DNA of 64,000 nt from Pezicula radicicola (Eukaryota > Ascomycota > Leotiomycetes > Helotiales > Dermateaceae). The notes beneath the pieces are model-generated. The model did no database searches. It was given only the letters and a program-made list of their open reading frames with translations, and was not told the DNA's origin. Position 1 is the first letter of the stretch. Each line of letters opens with the position of its first letter. This document shows, one piece after another, positions 22,192 through 34,700 of the stretch. The translations under genes were made by a program, and so were the position numbers. The DNA lies in the NCBI GenBank assembly GCA_003008705.1, contig PDUO01000002.1, positions 2,126,898 through 2,190,897 of the forward strand, given 5' to 3'.

Positions 22192-24667
22192 ATGGAGCAA
22201 ATTCGAATCCTCCTGGTGGGCAACGGTGGCCGTGAACACGCACTGGCTTGGAAACTCTCTCAATCCCCTCGCGGTACGTCTTTGTGGACGACACAGATCA
22301 TCTTCTAGTTAATTTTGTTGTTGTGAGGAACTTCTTTTCTCTCGGAACTCTCTACTCCTAGAAGAATCAACTCTGACTCTGAGAACAGTCGAATCGATCA
22401 TTGCTGTTCCAGGAAACGGAGGAACAGCCACTTGCTCCAAAGTCACCAACCTCGACAGTGTGAAGGCAGATGATTATCCTGGACTCGTCGCATTGGCAAA
22501 AAAGCACGGCATAAACCTCGTAGTCCCAGGACCAGAGGCTCCGTTGGTAGATGGCATCCAAGGCTACTTTGAAGACGCAGGAATCTTATGTTATGGCCCC
22601 TCAAAACTTGCAGCGCGGATGGAAGGGAGCAAGACCTTTTCGAAGGATTTCATGAAGAAGCATAACATCCCAACTGCAGCATATGAGAACTTTTCAAAGT
22701 ACGAAGATGCAAAGCAATACATTGAGACCATCAGCCACGATGTTGTTATCAAGGCGAGTGGACTAGCAGCAGGTAAAGGAGTTATCATTCCAAAGACAAA
22801 GGAAGAAGCACAACAGGCCTTGAAGGATATTATGTTGGATAAGGAGTTTGGTGCTGCTGGGGATGAGGTTGTGATTGAGGAGTTCTTGGAGGGCGACGAG
22901 CTCAGTATTTTGAGTTTTAGCGATGGATACACAATCCGTTCGCTTCCTCCTGCACAGGACCACAAGAGGATAGGCGATGGAGACACGGGCCTCAACACTG
23001 GTGGAATGGGCTGCTATTCTCCCACAACACTTGCAACAAATGCTTTAGTAGAAGAAATTGAGCGAACTATCCTCCAGCCAACGATTGATGGCATGAGAAA
23101 GGATAAGTTCCCATTCCGCGGAACTCTCTTCACTGGACTTATGATCACAAGCACCGGTCCAAAGTGCTTGGAATACAATGTCAGATTCGGCGATCCAGAG
23201 ACACAGACTCTTTTGCCCCTCATGAGCACAGACACCGATCTTGCAGAAATAATGATCGCGTGTACGAAGGGTTGGCTTGATTCTGTTTCTGTGAAGGTCG
23301 ATACAAAGTTTAGTACCACTGTCGTAGTCGCCGCAGGTGGATATCCTGGAAATTACGAGAAAGGCACACCGATGACTGTCCAAGCACCATCAGCCGACAC
23401 CAATATTTTCCATGCCGGCACGGTCGTCAAAGATGGTCAACTCCAGCAGTCAGGTGGCCGTGTTATTGCAGCACAAGCTACAGCGGATAGTCTTGAGGAA
23501 GCCGTAAGAAAAGCGTATATTGGAGTCCAATGCATCAAGTTTGACAAGATGTATTATCGCAAGGATATCGCCCATCGGGCTTTCAAGCCAACGGTGTCAA
23601 CTCGTGAGGCTCTTACATACGCTGGAGTAGGCGTGAATGTAGATGCCGGTAATGAGTTTGTAGAGGCTATCAAAGAAGCAGTGCGTGCTACCCGTCGTCC
23701 AGGAGCCAATGCTGAGATCGGTGGATTTGGTGGAGCAGTAGATCTTGATGCTGCGGGTTACCCGGGTGCTCCGATTATGACCACGTCTACTGATGGTGTG
23801 GGTACAAAACTCTTGGTTGCGCTCGCTATGAACAAACATGACACTGTAGGGATTGATCTTGTTGCCATGAGTGTCAACGACTTAGTCGTTGAGGGTTCCG
23901 AGCCACTCAGCTTTACCGACTACTACGGGTGTAGCAAGCTTAATCAAAAGAACGCCATTGCATTTGTGAAGGGAGTAGCCGAAGGATGTATGAGGGCGAA
24001 TTGTGCTTTGGTTGGTGGGGAGACGGCTGAGATGCCAGGCATGTACCAAGGAGATGACTATGACTCTTCGGGAACAGCCAATGGAGCTGTGCTCAAGGAC
24101 CTGAGGTTACCTCGAATGGATCTCATGGTTGAAGGTGATATCCTCTTAGGTTTAGCGTCAGATGGTGTTCATTCCAATGGGTTCTCGTTGGTACGTAAAG
24201 TCGTTGAGAGGTCAGGACTCTCTTATGACTCTCCTGCGCCTTGGGACGATTCTACTAGCATTGGACTCAGTTTGTTGAAACCCACGCGGATCTACGTTGT
24301 ACCCGTACTGAAGGTTACCAACAAGAAGCTCGTTAAGGGACTTGCCCATATCACAGGTGGTGGTTTGATAGAAAACATCCCAAGGATGCTACCGAAGACT
24401 CTTTCCGCAAAGCTTGATGCTGCAACTTGGGAGTTACCCCCAGTTTTCAAGTGGTTAAAGAATGAGGGCAATCAGCCCACCGCAGACTTTTACAAGACGT
24501 TCAATGCCGGTATAGGGATGGTTGCAGTCGTCAGTCAAGAGAATGCTGAGCAAGTTGCTGCTGAATTGAAAGCTGCAGGAGAAACAGTGTTTACCATCGG
24601 CAAGCTTGTGGCTACACCTGCGGATGGGCAGCGTTGCGTATTGGAGAACCTGGCAAACCATCAGTAG
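22192..24667 (+). CDS. ADE5,7: bifunctional GAR synthetase / AIR synthetase
   Basis: Catalyses two steps of de novo purine synthesis: phosphoribosylamine-glycine ligase and phosphoribosylformylglycinamidine cyclo-ligase. Two exons, 22192-22273 and 22389-24667, giving 786 residues, the usual length for the fungal fusion. GAR synthetase half (1 to about 430) starts RILLVGNGGREHALAWKL, then NLVVPGPEAPLVDGI, the ATP-grasp region (VVIKASGLAAGKGVIIP) and GLMITSTGPKCLEYNVRFGD. AIR synthetase half (from about 434) starts LTYAGVGVNVDAGNEFVEAI, then GVGTKLLVA, GIDLVAMSVNDLVV and LAHITGGGLIENIPRML. The third enzyme (GAR formyltransferase) found in animals is absent, as in fungi. Confidence 0.98.
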
Positions 24668-25582
24668 GTTCAGTGTTGTTGTTATATTGGCGTTTAGGAT
24701 ATACCAAAAGCCAACATTGGGATTATATAAAGTGGGACTGAAATGGGATGACATTGGATTTCAAACTTCCACCATTTTCTCGTTCGATTTCGGTTTACCA
24801 GAGCATGGCGTGTTATTTTTGGTCATTTAGGACACGCGTTTTGAACGGAGACATTCTTCGCAATTTCGCATTTGACCCATAGCCCTTCATTCAATAATCT
24901 CGAATTTGCTTGTCGTCATTCACCTTCTTTAGTAGCTCATTGCCTCCAATCACCGGCTCTAAAAGGTAATAACGTAAGTCAGAGCTATAAGGATAGAATT
25001 CCATGGTTGGATACGTAGAATCCACCGGGCATAAGCCAATGCCATGCCAAAAGGTCTTTGAATATTTAAAACTTGAAGTACGCCTAGTGCTGTCGAATAT
25101 CAAAGACCGTCTTTGAGATTTCATAATGATTGAAGGAATTCGTAGGACAAATTGAAGTACCGTACGAATTGGTTTATAAGGGATCATTTTAATTAGGAAA
25201 AGTGAGTTATCCAAACCAAGTGAGTTACCCAAATCCATCTCTTATGTCTGAATAAATAACCATTCGAAATGATCTCTTATAACCCAATGCTTACGGTAAC
25301 CCAAACTAAGAGTCTCTCTCCATTGGTCTTTATCTGAGTCGTGTTGACAAAGAGTATACGGCTGCAGCAAACTACTGGCTCCCATGTCTTTCTGTTTCTT
25401 TCTCCTTTTTATATGGATGTTACGGCTTTCCGAATTCTGAAATACCGACCTAATTTGAATAACTCAAAATTTCATCGAGCAATGTGTTTGTATCATGATT
25501 GTCACATTAGCCACGGGGACTTTTCGAAGCATTATTAAAGTACCACGAGATTCATTCATTTTGATAGCATCTACCTCATAGA
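24668..25582. other. convergent intergenic region ADE5,7/PDX1
   Basis: AT-rich region of about 0.9 kb between two convergent genes. It contains two units of AAGTGAGTTAyCCA around 25197-25234, matching in reverse the degenerate minisatellite at 44.6-44.9 kb, plus a related GGTAACCCAAA near 25293. No gene. Confidence 0.55.
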
Positions 25583-26658
25583 TTACCATCCTCTACCCTG
25601 CATCTTCTCCTTGGGATCCATCGTCCCACAATTAAGTCCAACCATAGCTTCGCCAAGATCCTCACTGACTGCAGCAAGAATCTTCGCGTCTCTAAAATGA
25701 GTCACAGCCTGAACAATGGCCTTTGCTCTTTTAGCAGCATCTCCAGACTTGAAAATACCTGATCCCACGAACACACCGTCACATCCCAGCTGCATCATTA
25801 GTGCTGCATCCGCTGGGGTCGCAACTCCACCCGCAGCGAAGTTGACAACTGGGAGTCGGCCGAGCTTGGCAGTCTCCTTCAACAGGTCAAATGGGGCCTG
25901 AATATCCTTTGCCAATACCCGTAGTTCTGCATCTGACATGGACTGGGCTCGAGCGATTTCCGCATTTACAGTTCGCATATGGCGGACGGCTTCAACGACG
26001 TCTCCAGTGCCAGCCTCACCTTTTGTGCGGATCATGGCTGCTCCCTCGCTGATACGGCGAAGAGCCTCTCCTAGGTTGCGGCATCCGCATACAAAGGGCA
26101 CGCTGAAGGGGTGTTTCTCAACGTGGTGAGCATGGTCGGCTGGAGTTAGAACTTCGGATTCGTCAATGTAGTCCACGCCAATAGCTTCGAGGATCTGTTG
26201 TGGAGTTTTCTCAGCATGGCACGCTGCATGGGTTTTTGACTGTTGGCCTAGTCAACTTACCTGGCACTCGACAAAGTGACCAATTCGTGCCTTCGCCATG
26301 ACCGGGATGGTGACGGTGGCCATGATTTCGCGGATCATCTTGGGATCGGACATTCGTGCAACACCTCCCTGAGCTCTGATGTCGGCCGGTACACGCTCCA
26401 GCGCCATGACAGCCACAGCTCCAGCATCCTCTGCAATTTTTGCCTGTCGTAGAATGAGTCATTGACTCACAAATCCTTTTTTTTTTTGGCAGCAGCGGCA
26501 GCAAGAAAAGGACAACGTACTTGCTCGGCATTGACCACATCCATGATGACACCACCCTTCAGCATGCGTGCCAGACCGGCCTTGACAGTGAAGTTGGATT
26601 CGCCATTGCCAGTCTGCTGCTGTCCATTGGTACTGGTGGTGGGGAGTTCGGTGGCCAT
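25583..26658 (-). CDS. PDX1: pyridoxal 5'-phosphate synthase, PdxS/Snz subunit
   Basis: Makes vitamin B6 (PLP) from ribose 5-phosphate, glyceraldehyde 3-phosphate and ammonia, with a Pdx2/Sno glutaminase not found here. Spliced model: exons 26521-26658, 26261-26443 and 25583-26194, giving 310 residues. After a Thr/Gln-rich leader ([15 protein letters not shown]) comes the (beta/alpha)8 barrel: [20 protein letters not shown] with the catalytic lysines, [36 protein letters not shown], then [20 protein letters not shown] with the second catalytic Lys, [19 protein letters not shown] and [12 protein letters not shown]. Intron 1 contains two TGASTCA sites. Confidence 0.98.
26455..26469. promoter_or_regulatory. 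paired TGASTCA (Gcn4/CpcA-type bZIP) sites in PDX1 intron 1
   Basis: Exact TGAGTCA at 26455-26461 and exact TGACTCA at 26463-26469, one base apart. Both match the consensus bound by Gcn4-class bZIP factors. They lie inside the first intron of PDX1, near its 3' end, so one copy may instead overlap the splicing branch site. Confidence 0.45.
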
Positions 26659-27208
26659 TCTGCTGTTTGTATGGTCGTTGATCATTTGTGAATGCGGGGA
26701 GTAGTATGAAATAGTAATGGTTGGAAGAGGGGGGAGATGGGCGTTGGAGTTGGAGTTGAAGTAGTAACGGAAATGCGACGAGGGAATTTTCGCATTCAAA
26801 ATTCGGAAATCGAAGAATAACAGAAATCAAGCATGGGATGATCCGTGTTTCCCACGAGCTCGGCAACTAGCAGATACTACTCAATAGGGCTTGGACTACG
26901 CCGATTTCTAACCTAGTCAGAGGCAACGATTGGCTCTGGAAAGTCAATGAATTTGGTAATAATGAGCTTGTGCACCGCAAAGCGAGAAGTGGAAAAACGA
27001 GCCATTACCAAAGCCGCGCTCTTGGGTTCTTGGGTTCTTGGGTTCCCCGATATGCGGAGGGCGTAGCATATCTAAGCTAGCATAGCAGGGTCTCTTCTTG
27101 TGCGGAAAACTGTGTGGCCTGTGGCGGGAAAGTGCCGTGACATGGTCATGGTCATGGTCATGCTGCGTGCAGAGTCTGCGTCGTGTCTTTTTAGGTCCTT
27201 CGAAGAAA

Positions 27209-27245
<37 letters not shown>

Positions 27246-27628
27246 AATAGGAAATATAACATCAAGAAATATCATTGACCATAGACGATGAGGTAATCAA
27301 CAATAACAACAACAAGTCGAAAGGAGAGGGAATAATAAGTAGGTTACTGTAACGAAGTCAACGACAACGGGGCCTGCCCTTCTATTTAATGGCCAGTCTG
27401 AATTGCCGGACTGCTCATCTTATCCTGCCGGCCGAAATAGAAACGACCCATGCACACAGTACCTGGCTACTATGAATGATGTCACGAGAAGTTGAGCTAC
27501 AACACCTCCTAGGTCGTAGGTACAGTCTGGGGTAAACTACTCACAACCAATTGAGCCTCACGACCTTCTATTCTCTCGCCCAATCTGATCACCAACTCAA
27601 TTACCACCATCAACCGCCCCACTCCAAC
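26659..27628. other. divergent promoter PDX1/FUN14
   Basis: About 1 kb. Contains a tetranucleotide GAAA repeat (27203-27247), three tandem TTGGGTTC units near 27025-27045, a CATGGT triplet repeat near 27140-27160 and short GTACAGT sites near 27459 and 27522. No gene. Confidence 0.55.
27203..27247. repeat. (GAAA)n microsatellite
   Basis: About ten GAAA units, with one irregular spacer near the start, in the PDX1/FUN14 promoter region. Confidence 0.9.
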
Positions 27629-28218
27629 ATGACATCCCTCCTTCTTCGACCACTTTTCCGCCCCGCGCTCGGCTTAGGTTTAGGCCTCTCAATCACAACT
27701 CTACATCTCAGTCAACAGCGGCCAATACGTCTAGATTCCGGGTCCTTCTCTGGTTCTAGCACAGGCACAGTAGTATCGGCCGATTCGTACAGAAGAAATG
27801 CCAAAACACCCGTGGTTCGTGATGGTGGCTTGAACCCAAGAGCAATACGCCAGATGAGTTCGGGCAGCGTAGTTGGTATGCTTCTACTCACCCCATCCAA
27901 CTGTCAATTGGCCCTGACAGCACCCAGGTTTATGTGCAGGTTTGGTTGTGAGCGCTTTCTCGAAATCCTTGGCCCTCTTGATCGGTTTAATGGTCGTCGG
28001 AGTTCAGGTTGGCATCCCTTTTGCCTGTCACTTGCATAGAGCTGATGTAAGAATAGGTGGCTTCAAGATATGGCATCAATCTCATCCCCCACAACAGGCT
28101 CCAGAGATACGTCACCAGCGTCACCAGCGTTGACCTACGCTCGGCAGTACAGGATAAAGTAGCTTTCAAGGTGTCCTTTGGGACGACGTTCGCATTAGCT
28201 GCTTTCATGCAATTCTAA
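27629..28218 (+). CDS. FUN14-family mitochondrial membrane protein
   Basis: Spliced model: exons 27629-27875, 27940-28007 and 28057-28218, giving 158 residues. The N-terminus MTSLLLRPLFRPALGLGLGL is basic and hydrophobic, a mitochondrial-type leader. The FUN14 core is split by introns: RQMSSGSVVG then LVVSAFSKSLALLIGLMVVG, a glycine-rich membrane helix, then ASRYGINLIPHNRLQRY and the C-terminal VAFKVSFGTTFALAAFMQF. A nine-base direct duplication adds three residues (VTSVTSVD where VTSVD would be expected). Animal FUNDC proteins act in mitophagy and ER-mitochondria contact; the fungal role is less clear. No LC3-interacting YxxL motif is obvious. Confidence 0.88.
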
Positions 28219-28300
28219 TATCATACCAAGACGCTCGCTCCACGCCATGCCATGCAATTCATTCCATCTCGTGCCATTCCCAATTCTACATACAAGTCAT

Positions 28301-30965
28301 CTAGATAGGCTGTGTTTCTCTCTCCAGCCACTTCATTGCTATGGATCCTGCCTCAAAATAGCCTTGAGTCTTCGCCTGAATGTGTGCGTGATATCTAGTT
28401 TGAAAAACTCCTCGTCAGTCACTTGTTCTAGCTGTACCCAAAATGGCCCAAATATCATCCTAAAGCAACGAGGAATGAATGTGAATATGAAAAGTACGTA
28501 CTCGTTTAGCCAATGCTTTTCACTGCTGGATAACAGGCTCTCGTCGATGAGTTTGCGGCAGTATGGTACCATCCTAAAAGGGTAAGGCGTCAGTATTTTT
28601 GTAACATGAGGGAGTAGAGGAGGAAGCAACTTACGTTACATGCTCAAACCCCAGATAAGGCTTATCACCGAATTTGTGCACTGTCTCAACTTCCTTCACC
28701 ATTATGATATTCTCTATTCGAATCCCAAAAGACCCGTCTTCATAGTAGCCAGGTTCATTTGAGATCACGTTGCCGGGAGATAATGGAACCTATCATTTTC
28801 GTTAGCCTACTCATCGAACATTTGGCTTTCGACAATTGTCAGGACCACCTATCACGCACCTCAGAATACTGAATCCTTGTGCCGATTCCTATAGGACCTT
28901 CGTGAACGTTCAGGTAAGAGCCTACACCATGACCAGTCCCGTGACGGTAGTCTAGACCATATCCCTACTCCTATTAGCTTCGAAGTCCAGTCTCCATTTC
29001 GTTGTCTCAATCTTACCCAGAGGAATTGCCTAGCCAAGGTATCCAAGGCAAACCCCGAAGTCCCCTTGGGGAATTTAGCTACATCCAGAGCGATGTTTCC
29101 CTTAAGCACAAGAGTATAAGCTTTCTTCTCCATTTCTGATGGGCTACCAAAGTGTAATGTTCGAGTAGTATCTGTGGTTCCGCTTTATTTTAAGTCAGTA
29201 AGGAGGCTGGCTCCTAGGGCACGGTTTGGGACAAAGGGAGCTTACTCCAGATATTGAGCACCAGAATCACAAAGATAGACAGCACTCGGGTCAATGATTG
29301 AACAATTCCCTCGCTCTGGCTTGTAATGAATTACAGCAGCATTGGCACCAGTCGAAGATATGGTGTCAAATGAGAGACCAACCTAAATATTTTCAAGTCA
29401 GTATTACTGACTCTGTGAATCAATAATTACCGTCAAGTCTTGTTTCTTTCAGCATGAGTGGCTCAAAGTAACTTAGTGTTGAGAGGCTGTGCATCTGCAA
29501 AACAGTCTGTTCAAGCCAAGAGCCATAAAGTCTCTGAGAACCACGCTGGCTGAGTAACTCGAGCTGAGGGTGCAACAGCTATTTGTCTGTCTAACAGCTC
29601 ATGCCGGAAAACGCTATGGGAAAGAATACCCAACAACGAGAATGTACTCACAAATTGCTTCTGTTTAGCTCGCATTTCTTCTAGCTTATCTGCAGCTGTA
29701 ACCTCATCAATCTCGACATTCTCGATAGTGAGTTGGTGCTCTAGCCACGAGAAGTACTCGATCAAAGCTGCGCCATCTCGAACATGGCAAGCTCTCATGC
29801 CCTCAAGTTCAGTTTCGTTCTTGACGGCTTTTGCATCACCAATCGGACTTCGAACCTCTTCAACCTTCGCCTCTCCGCCCAATGCACGTTTTAATGCCCA
29901 GCTTGTCCTATTCGATACCAAAAACTTCTTTACTTTGTTTTCTGCGTGGCCATCTCCATTAGTCTCGGAGACTAGGGATTCACTCAATGCCGTTGCGTCC
30001 TGAAATATCTTTTCGTACGGCCGTAACGAGATACCATTACTGATCAGATATTGTTCGCTTTCCCTACTTAGCTTGGATGCATCAACGTAGAGGGTCGCAG
30101 TGGTCGGTGTGATGGCTGCATATGAGAAGAATACAGGGTTATAAGGGATATCGTTGCCTCTCAAGTTGAACAGCCACGCGATTTCGTCCAGCATTGAGAC
30201 AATGAATCCAGAGCTTTTTTTCTTTTCAAGCTCCTTGCGAAGATCCTCTAGTTTTGACTTAATATCCTTGCCAGCAAAATGTTGTGTGAGTTCCTTAACG
30301 GGTTCGTTTGGCCGCGGTGGACGAGTGCTACCCCAGATAGCATCAACCAGGTTATCCTCTATCGCCACAAAGTCTTTCCCGCCCCTTTTTCGAATCTTCT
30401 CTGACAGCTTCCGAGCGTCTGGTGCAGATATAACGGTGGGGTCACAACCAACAACCTTGCCTCCCTCAGATTGTTCGGCCGACCATTCCTGCCATGTCGG
30501 GACATCTTGTAGACCTTGCTTAAGTAGTAGCCAGTTCCCGTCGAGCTGTTTTGCTGCCTGATTAAAATACCGTCCATCAGTGGCAAGCGCAGCCTTGTCG
30601 TGTGTGACTACAGCACATCCAGCTGAGCCAGAGAAGCCCGAAATAAACTCCCTCCTCGCGTCGCATGGTGCAATGTACTCGGAAGAATGACTATCCTCCG
30701 AGGGAATTACTAGCCTTTTTTAGACACCGCTGACCACTGTGGAGACATCCACTTACATACTGTAAACATCCACTTCGTGCTTCTTCATCAATTGTCTCAG
30801 GAGACCCAGGCGATGCGAAGTATCGACAGTCTCCATGTCGGTGGAGAGGGAGGTTGTAGATGAGCTATAACGAGGCCGGCTGCTGATATTGAGCGACCAG
30901 TACTGGCAAGAGATTGGGACACGGGTTCTTGCAAAGGTTGTCTCCAGGAAGCGGCTGTATCTCAT
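28301..30965 (-). CDS. Xaa-Pro aminopeptidase P (M24B metallopeptidase)
   Basis: Removes N-terminal residues before proline. Spliced model of eight exons: 30761-30965, 29652-30709, 29246-29382, 29017-29183, 28860-28965, 28635-28799, 28502-28573 and 28301-28394, giving 667 residues. The first 50 residues ([19 protein letters not shown]...) look like a mitochondrial presequence not present in the cytosolic enzyme. The creatinase-type N-terminal domain ([20 protein letters not shown]) is followed by the catalytic M24 domain: [18 protein letters not shown] with two metal Asp, [20 protein letters not shown] with a metal His, [17 protein letters not shown] with a metal Glu, and [16 protein letters not shown]. 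Intron 2 (29383-29651) is 269 bases, five times the usual size here. Joins elsewhere match the family exactly. Confidence 0.95.
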
Positions 30966-31482
30966 TGGTATTCCAGGTGGTATCGTGGATGTGGATGGAT
31001 GTGGATGCGGTTGTAGTACTGTACTCGGATAGTGCCAGCGAAAGCGGGATGGCACGCCTTATTCAGGACTCAGAACCTACAGTATTTTAGTTGTATGCCG
31101 CCGGTTGGAGAGGATGGGGGGGGGTTCAATACTTCTTTGTGAGCAAGCAGTTCGATTGAATTACAATACACCTTCCTACTCAAGATGAAGGATATTCAGT
31201 CATGAAGGGTTGGCAACTTGGCAAGGGAAACTACACCTTGCGAGATGTAGCGTGGGGTCATTTTTGACAGCTGCGATATCGTATCGTAAATTTACTGTAA
31301 AAGCGGCAACTCGTTTTACGTGACATGTGCATGCCCAACCAACACCTGGAGTGCAAGTTTACAGCCAAAGAGGGACGGACCTACATACCTAGGTCCTCTA
31401 CAGAAGGAGTCCGTCCACCTTCGTTCGGCAAGGCTGAGATCACGCACAGGTAGCATTTTCCTTTGCATCGGGCTGAAGCCTT

Positions 31483-31523
<41 letters not shown>

Positions 31524-31726
31524 CTTCCTCCTCACCTCACATCCTTCCACTGTTTGTTGCCTTCCAATCTAAAAACCGAACATTATGCTTGACGCCTCTC
31601 TTCAGACCACCACTCCAGTCGCTGCCGCGGCAGCTAGCATATCTTAAAGCCTCTTCAACCAACAAAGACAAGCCATACTTTCATCTCAACATCAGGAGCA
31701 ACCACTTTTCGGCTGCGTCAGCCGCA
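30966..31726. other. divergent promoter aminopeptidase P/karyopherin
   Basis: Contains a TAGTACTGTACT site at 31014-31025, about 50 bases before the aminopeptidase start, and a (CT)n tract at 31484-31518 in the leader side of the karyopherin gene. No gene. Confidence 0.55.
31484..31518. repeat. (CT)n dinucleotide tract
   Basis: About 17 uninterrupted CT units about 210 bases upstream of the karyopherin start, continuing as a pyrimidine-rich leader. Confidence 0.9.
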
Positions 31727-34700
31727 ATGGATCAGATCGTATTTCCCACTTCGCTAGGCGAGGTAGAAGCGGTACGTGGGAGAACAGCATAGCCTAACCT
31801 ACCTACTAATTCATAGCTAACACTTTGACAAGCTTGTCGTGGAGCTTTATAAGCCGGGGCCACCGCAGAAGATTGCCAAAATTCAAGAGACCTTGCAGAC
31901 CCTCCAACGTTCTTCCGAAGGATGGCAGTTGGCCGATAGTCTGCTAGCAAACGCAGACGAGAAAATCCGATTCTTTGGAGCCTTGACTTTCATCGTCAAG
32001 ATCAATACAGATTCGTAAGTTGAAGCCCTGGACGCCACTCTACATGTATCCCTAGCTTTTACTTACCTTGGCCACAGCCAAAATTTGAGCGAAGCAGATG
32101 CGCGAAGCCTATTGCAAACTCTTCTTGGCTGGCTGAATCGGTCTCTTGAATTTCCTGAAGGTCCACTTGTTGTGAAGAAGCTTTGTTCGGTCTTAGTCGC
32201 CTATTTCATCCAATTTGCAGCTTCGTGGACAAGATGTGTGAGACACGTCCTACATTGTCTATGTCTCAACCAAGTCGTGCCTTACGAAGAGTTAGATAAG
32301 GCTCCTGAGACCGGGCTACTTGTCCAAAACCTACCAAAGCCAAGAGCACTAGCTATCCTCTGGTTTTCTACGGCCCTTGTGGAGGAAGTCGGCAAGACAG
32401 ACTCCAACTCCATGAAACAGTAAGTCATTGCCTACATTAATCTTGCATATATCGATACTAATCTGCGGAAAAGTCACCAATTCCATCAAAGATTACTACC
32501 AAATGTTGATGATATTGTTGTTTTAGTTAAAAACAGTATCGGAGACAGTCCTCAAGCAATGTCTGTAGATGTCAAGATTCGACAGGAGTCTATGGCCTGC
32601 TATCAGGTATGTCATATTCTTACATCACGCTTCTTGGACGAACAACACGACTTCTATGCGGATACGCTGATTGGCACGATACGTAGCTGACCTTTCAGGC
32701 GTGGGTGCTATACTCACATCGTGCTTTTGTAGATGCCGCAATCGTCCTTGAGCCCCTTAAGTCGCTCACCAAACCAGCTATCATGTGCCTACTGCAAGAT
32801 GACTTGTTTGAGATTTCTATTGAGCTCTTCTCCGATGTCTTAGCAAATTACTCCAGGTTTCTAGGCGAAGAAGAATTCGGTCTCCTTCATTCTCTTTTCA
32901 ACAGCTCCTGGGCTCAAGAGAGATATGAGCATCTAGTTACTGGTGATTTCGACTTTGACTCCCAGCAGTTTGGCATGTTTATGATTGCATTCGGTGATGC
33001 AACAGTCCAAGACCTAGTCCAGAAGGCGCACAGCGATGTCAAGTGTGGGCAATTTCTTGCCGCACTTGCTGGTCTCCTGGGAGCCGAAGGTTTTGCTGTC
33101 CACGAAGACAAGATCTTTGTTCCGGCACTTGAGTTTTGGGCAACGTTCGTGGAGACCATGATTGATGAGTCTTATTCGAGGGATGGTGGTGAACCGCCCT
33201 GGTTACAAGCGGCACTAGCTCACCTCATGAAAGCTGTCGAGAATTGCTGGCGCAAGATTCAGTTTCCGCCAAATGAAGTGTTCAGTTCATGGGATTCTGC
33301 AGATCGAACTGCATTCAACGATGCTCGCAAAGATGTATCAGATCTACTGGAACAGGCTTATACGCAGACGGGGCCAGCCCTCTTCTCTATGTTTGTTGAT
33401 ATGATCCTTCGATCCATACAAAGTGAAGTGTGGGCGGAACTTGAGGCTTCTCTATACTGTCTGAAGGCCTTTCCTGATTGCGTATCTTCTGACGAGGTAA
33501 TATGTGATGATCTGCTGGACAAGGTCTTTGGATCATCCATTTTCTCAATGTTTGCGGATCCAGAGAAAGGCATGCCACCACGTGCCCGGCAAACTTTTTT
33601 GGACCTCATTGCATCGTACTCCGACTACTTCGAACGCCACACCAAGTACCTTCCTAATGCACTTGATATCTTATTCAAAGCAATAGAGTCACTCCCTGGT
33701 CTAGCAGAGAAGGCTTCGAAATCCGTTCTCTCGCTCTGTTCGTCATGTCGAGGTCTACTCGTCCCGGAAGTCGGCATTTTTTTACAGGAATATAGTAAGT
33801 TTGCCCACGTCCCTTCCCTGGACAGCCTCGTCAAGGAGAGGACCCTAGGAGCTATAGCTTCTATTATCCAGGCAATACCAGAGAGCACTGCCAAATTAGG
33901 GCCATTGGATCAGCTCCTACGCTTCGTAGAAGCAGATATTGAGCAGTCTCTGGTACTTCTCAGGTCAAAGGCTGCAGCCGACCCTCCATTATCCACAGCC
34001 CCAACTCCACAACTATATGGCAGTGCCAGCAATTATGAGGCAGCTCAGGGGCTTGCACTAATGTCACTAAGATGCCTTGGAAGTATTGCTAGAGGCCTAC
34101 AAGTCCCTAGTGATGTGCCTGTCGACATAGATGGAAATGGTGTCACATCTACATTCTGGACCACCGATAAAGGTGCAATTATCCAGCAGCGGATTGTTAC
34201 TATGATAGTAACAACACAAGATGCATTTGCACATCAAGGAGACATTGTGGAAGCGGCTTGTTTCATCTTCCGCGCTGGGTTCACGGAGCATGAGCCTGGA
34301 CCATTCGTGCTTCCTCTACTCACAGTGGCACGGGTTTTACAAAAGTTCACACTGCAGACGCCTAGGCTCGGAATTGCAATTAGCACTGCTTGCTCCCTTG
34401 TAAGTTCGCAAAGTGCCGGCACAAACCATCGAATCGATGATATTCTATGTGAGCTATTAGTTTGGGTGTCACAGCTATTGCACGCCCTAGGAGGTAAATA
34501 ATCCTCCTATCCGTTGCAATTTTCACCTGCTGACACTATGTGCAGAACCTCACAACGACCCAGAAATCGCACAATATGGCATTGAATTCATGCAACGACT
34601 AGTCGAAAAAGACTACCTAGACGTGCTTCTCAACCATCAACCGCCTTCCTCCCTAGAGTATCTCTTCATGTTCACGCTCAAGGCACTCACTGGCAAGGAG

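Noticed and set aside
29511..29650. Continuation of the aminopeptidase P frame by 45 codons
   Set aside because: This is intron read-through; the family sequence resumes only after the splice to 29382.
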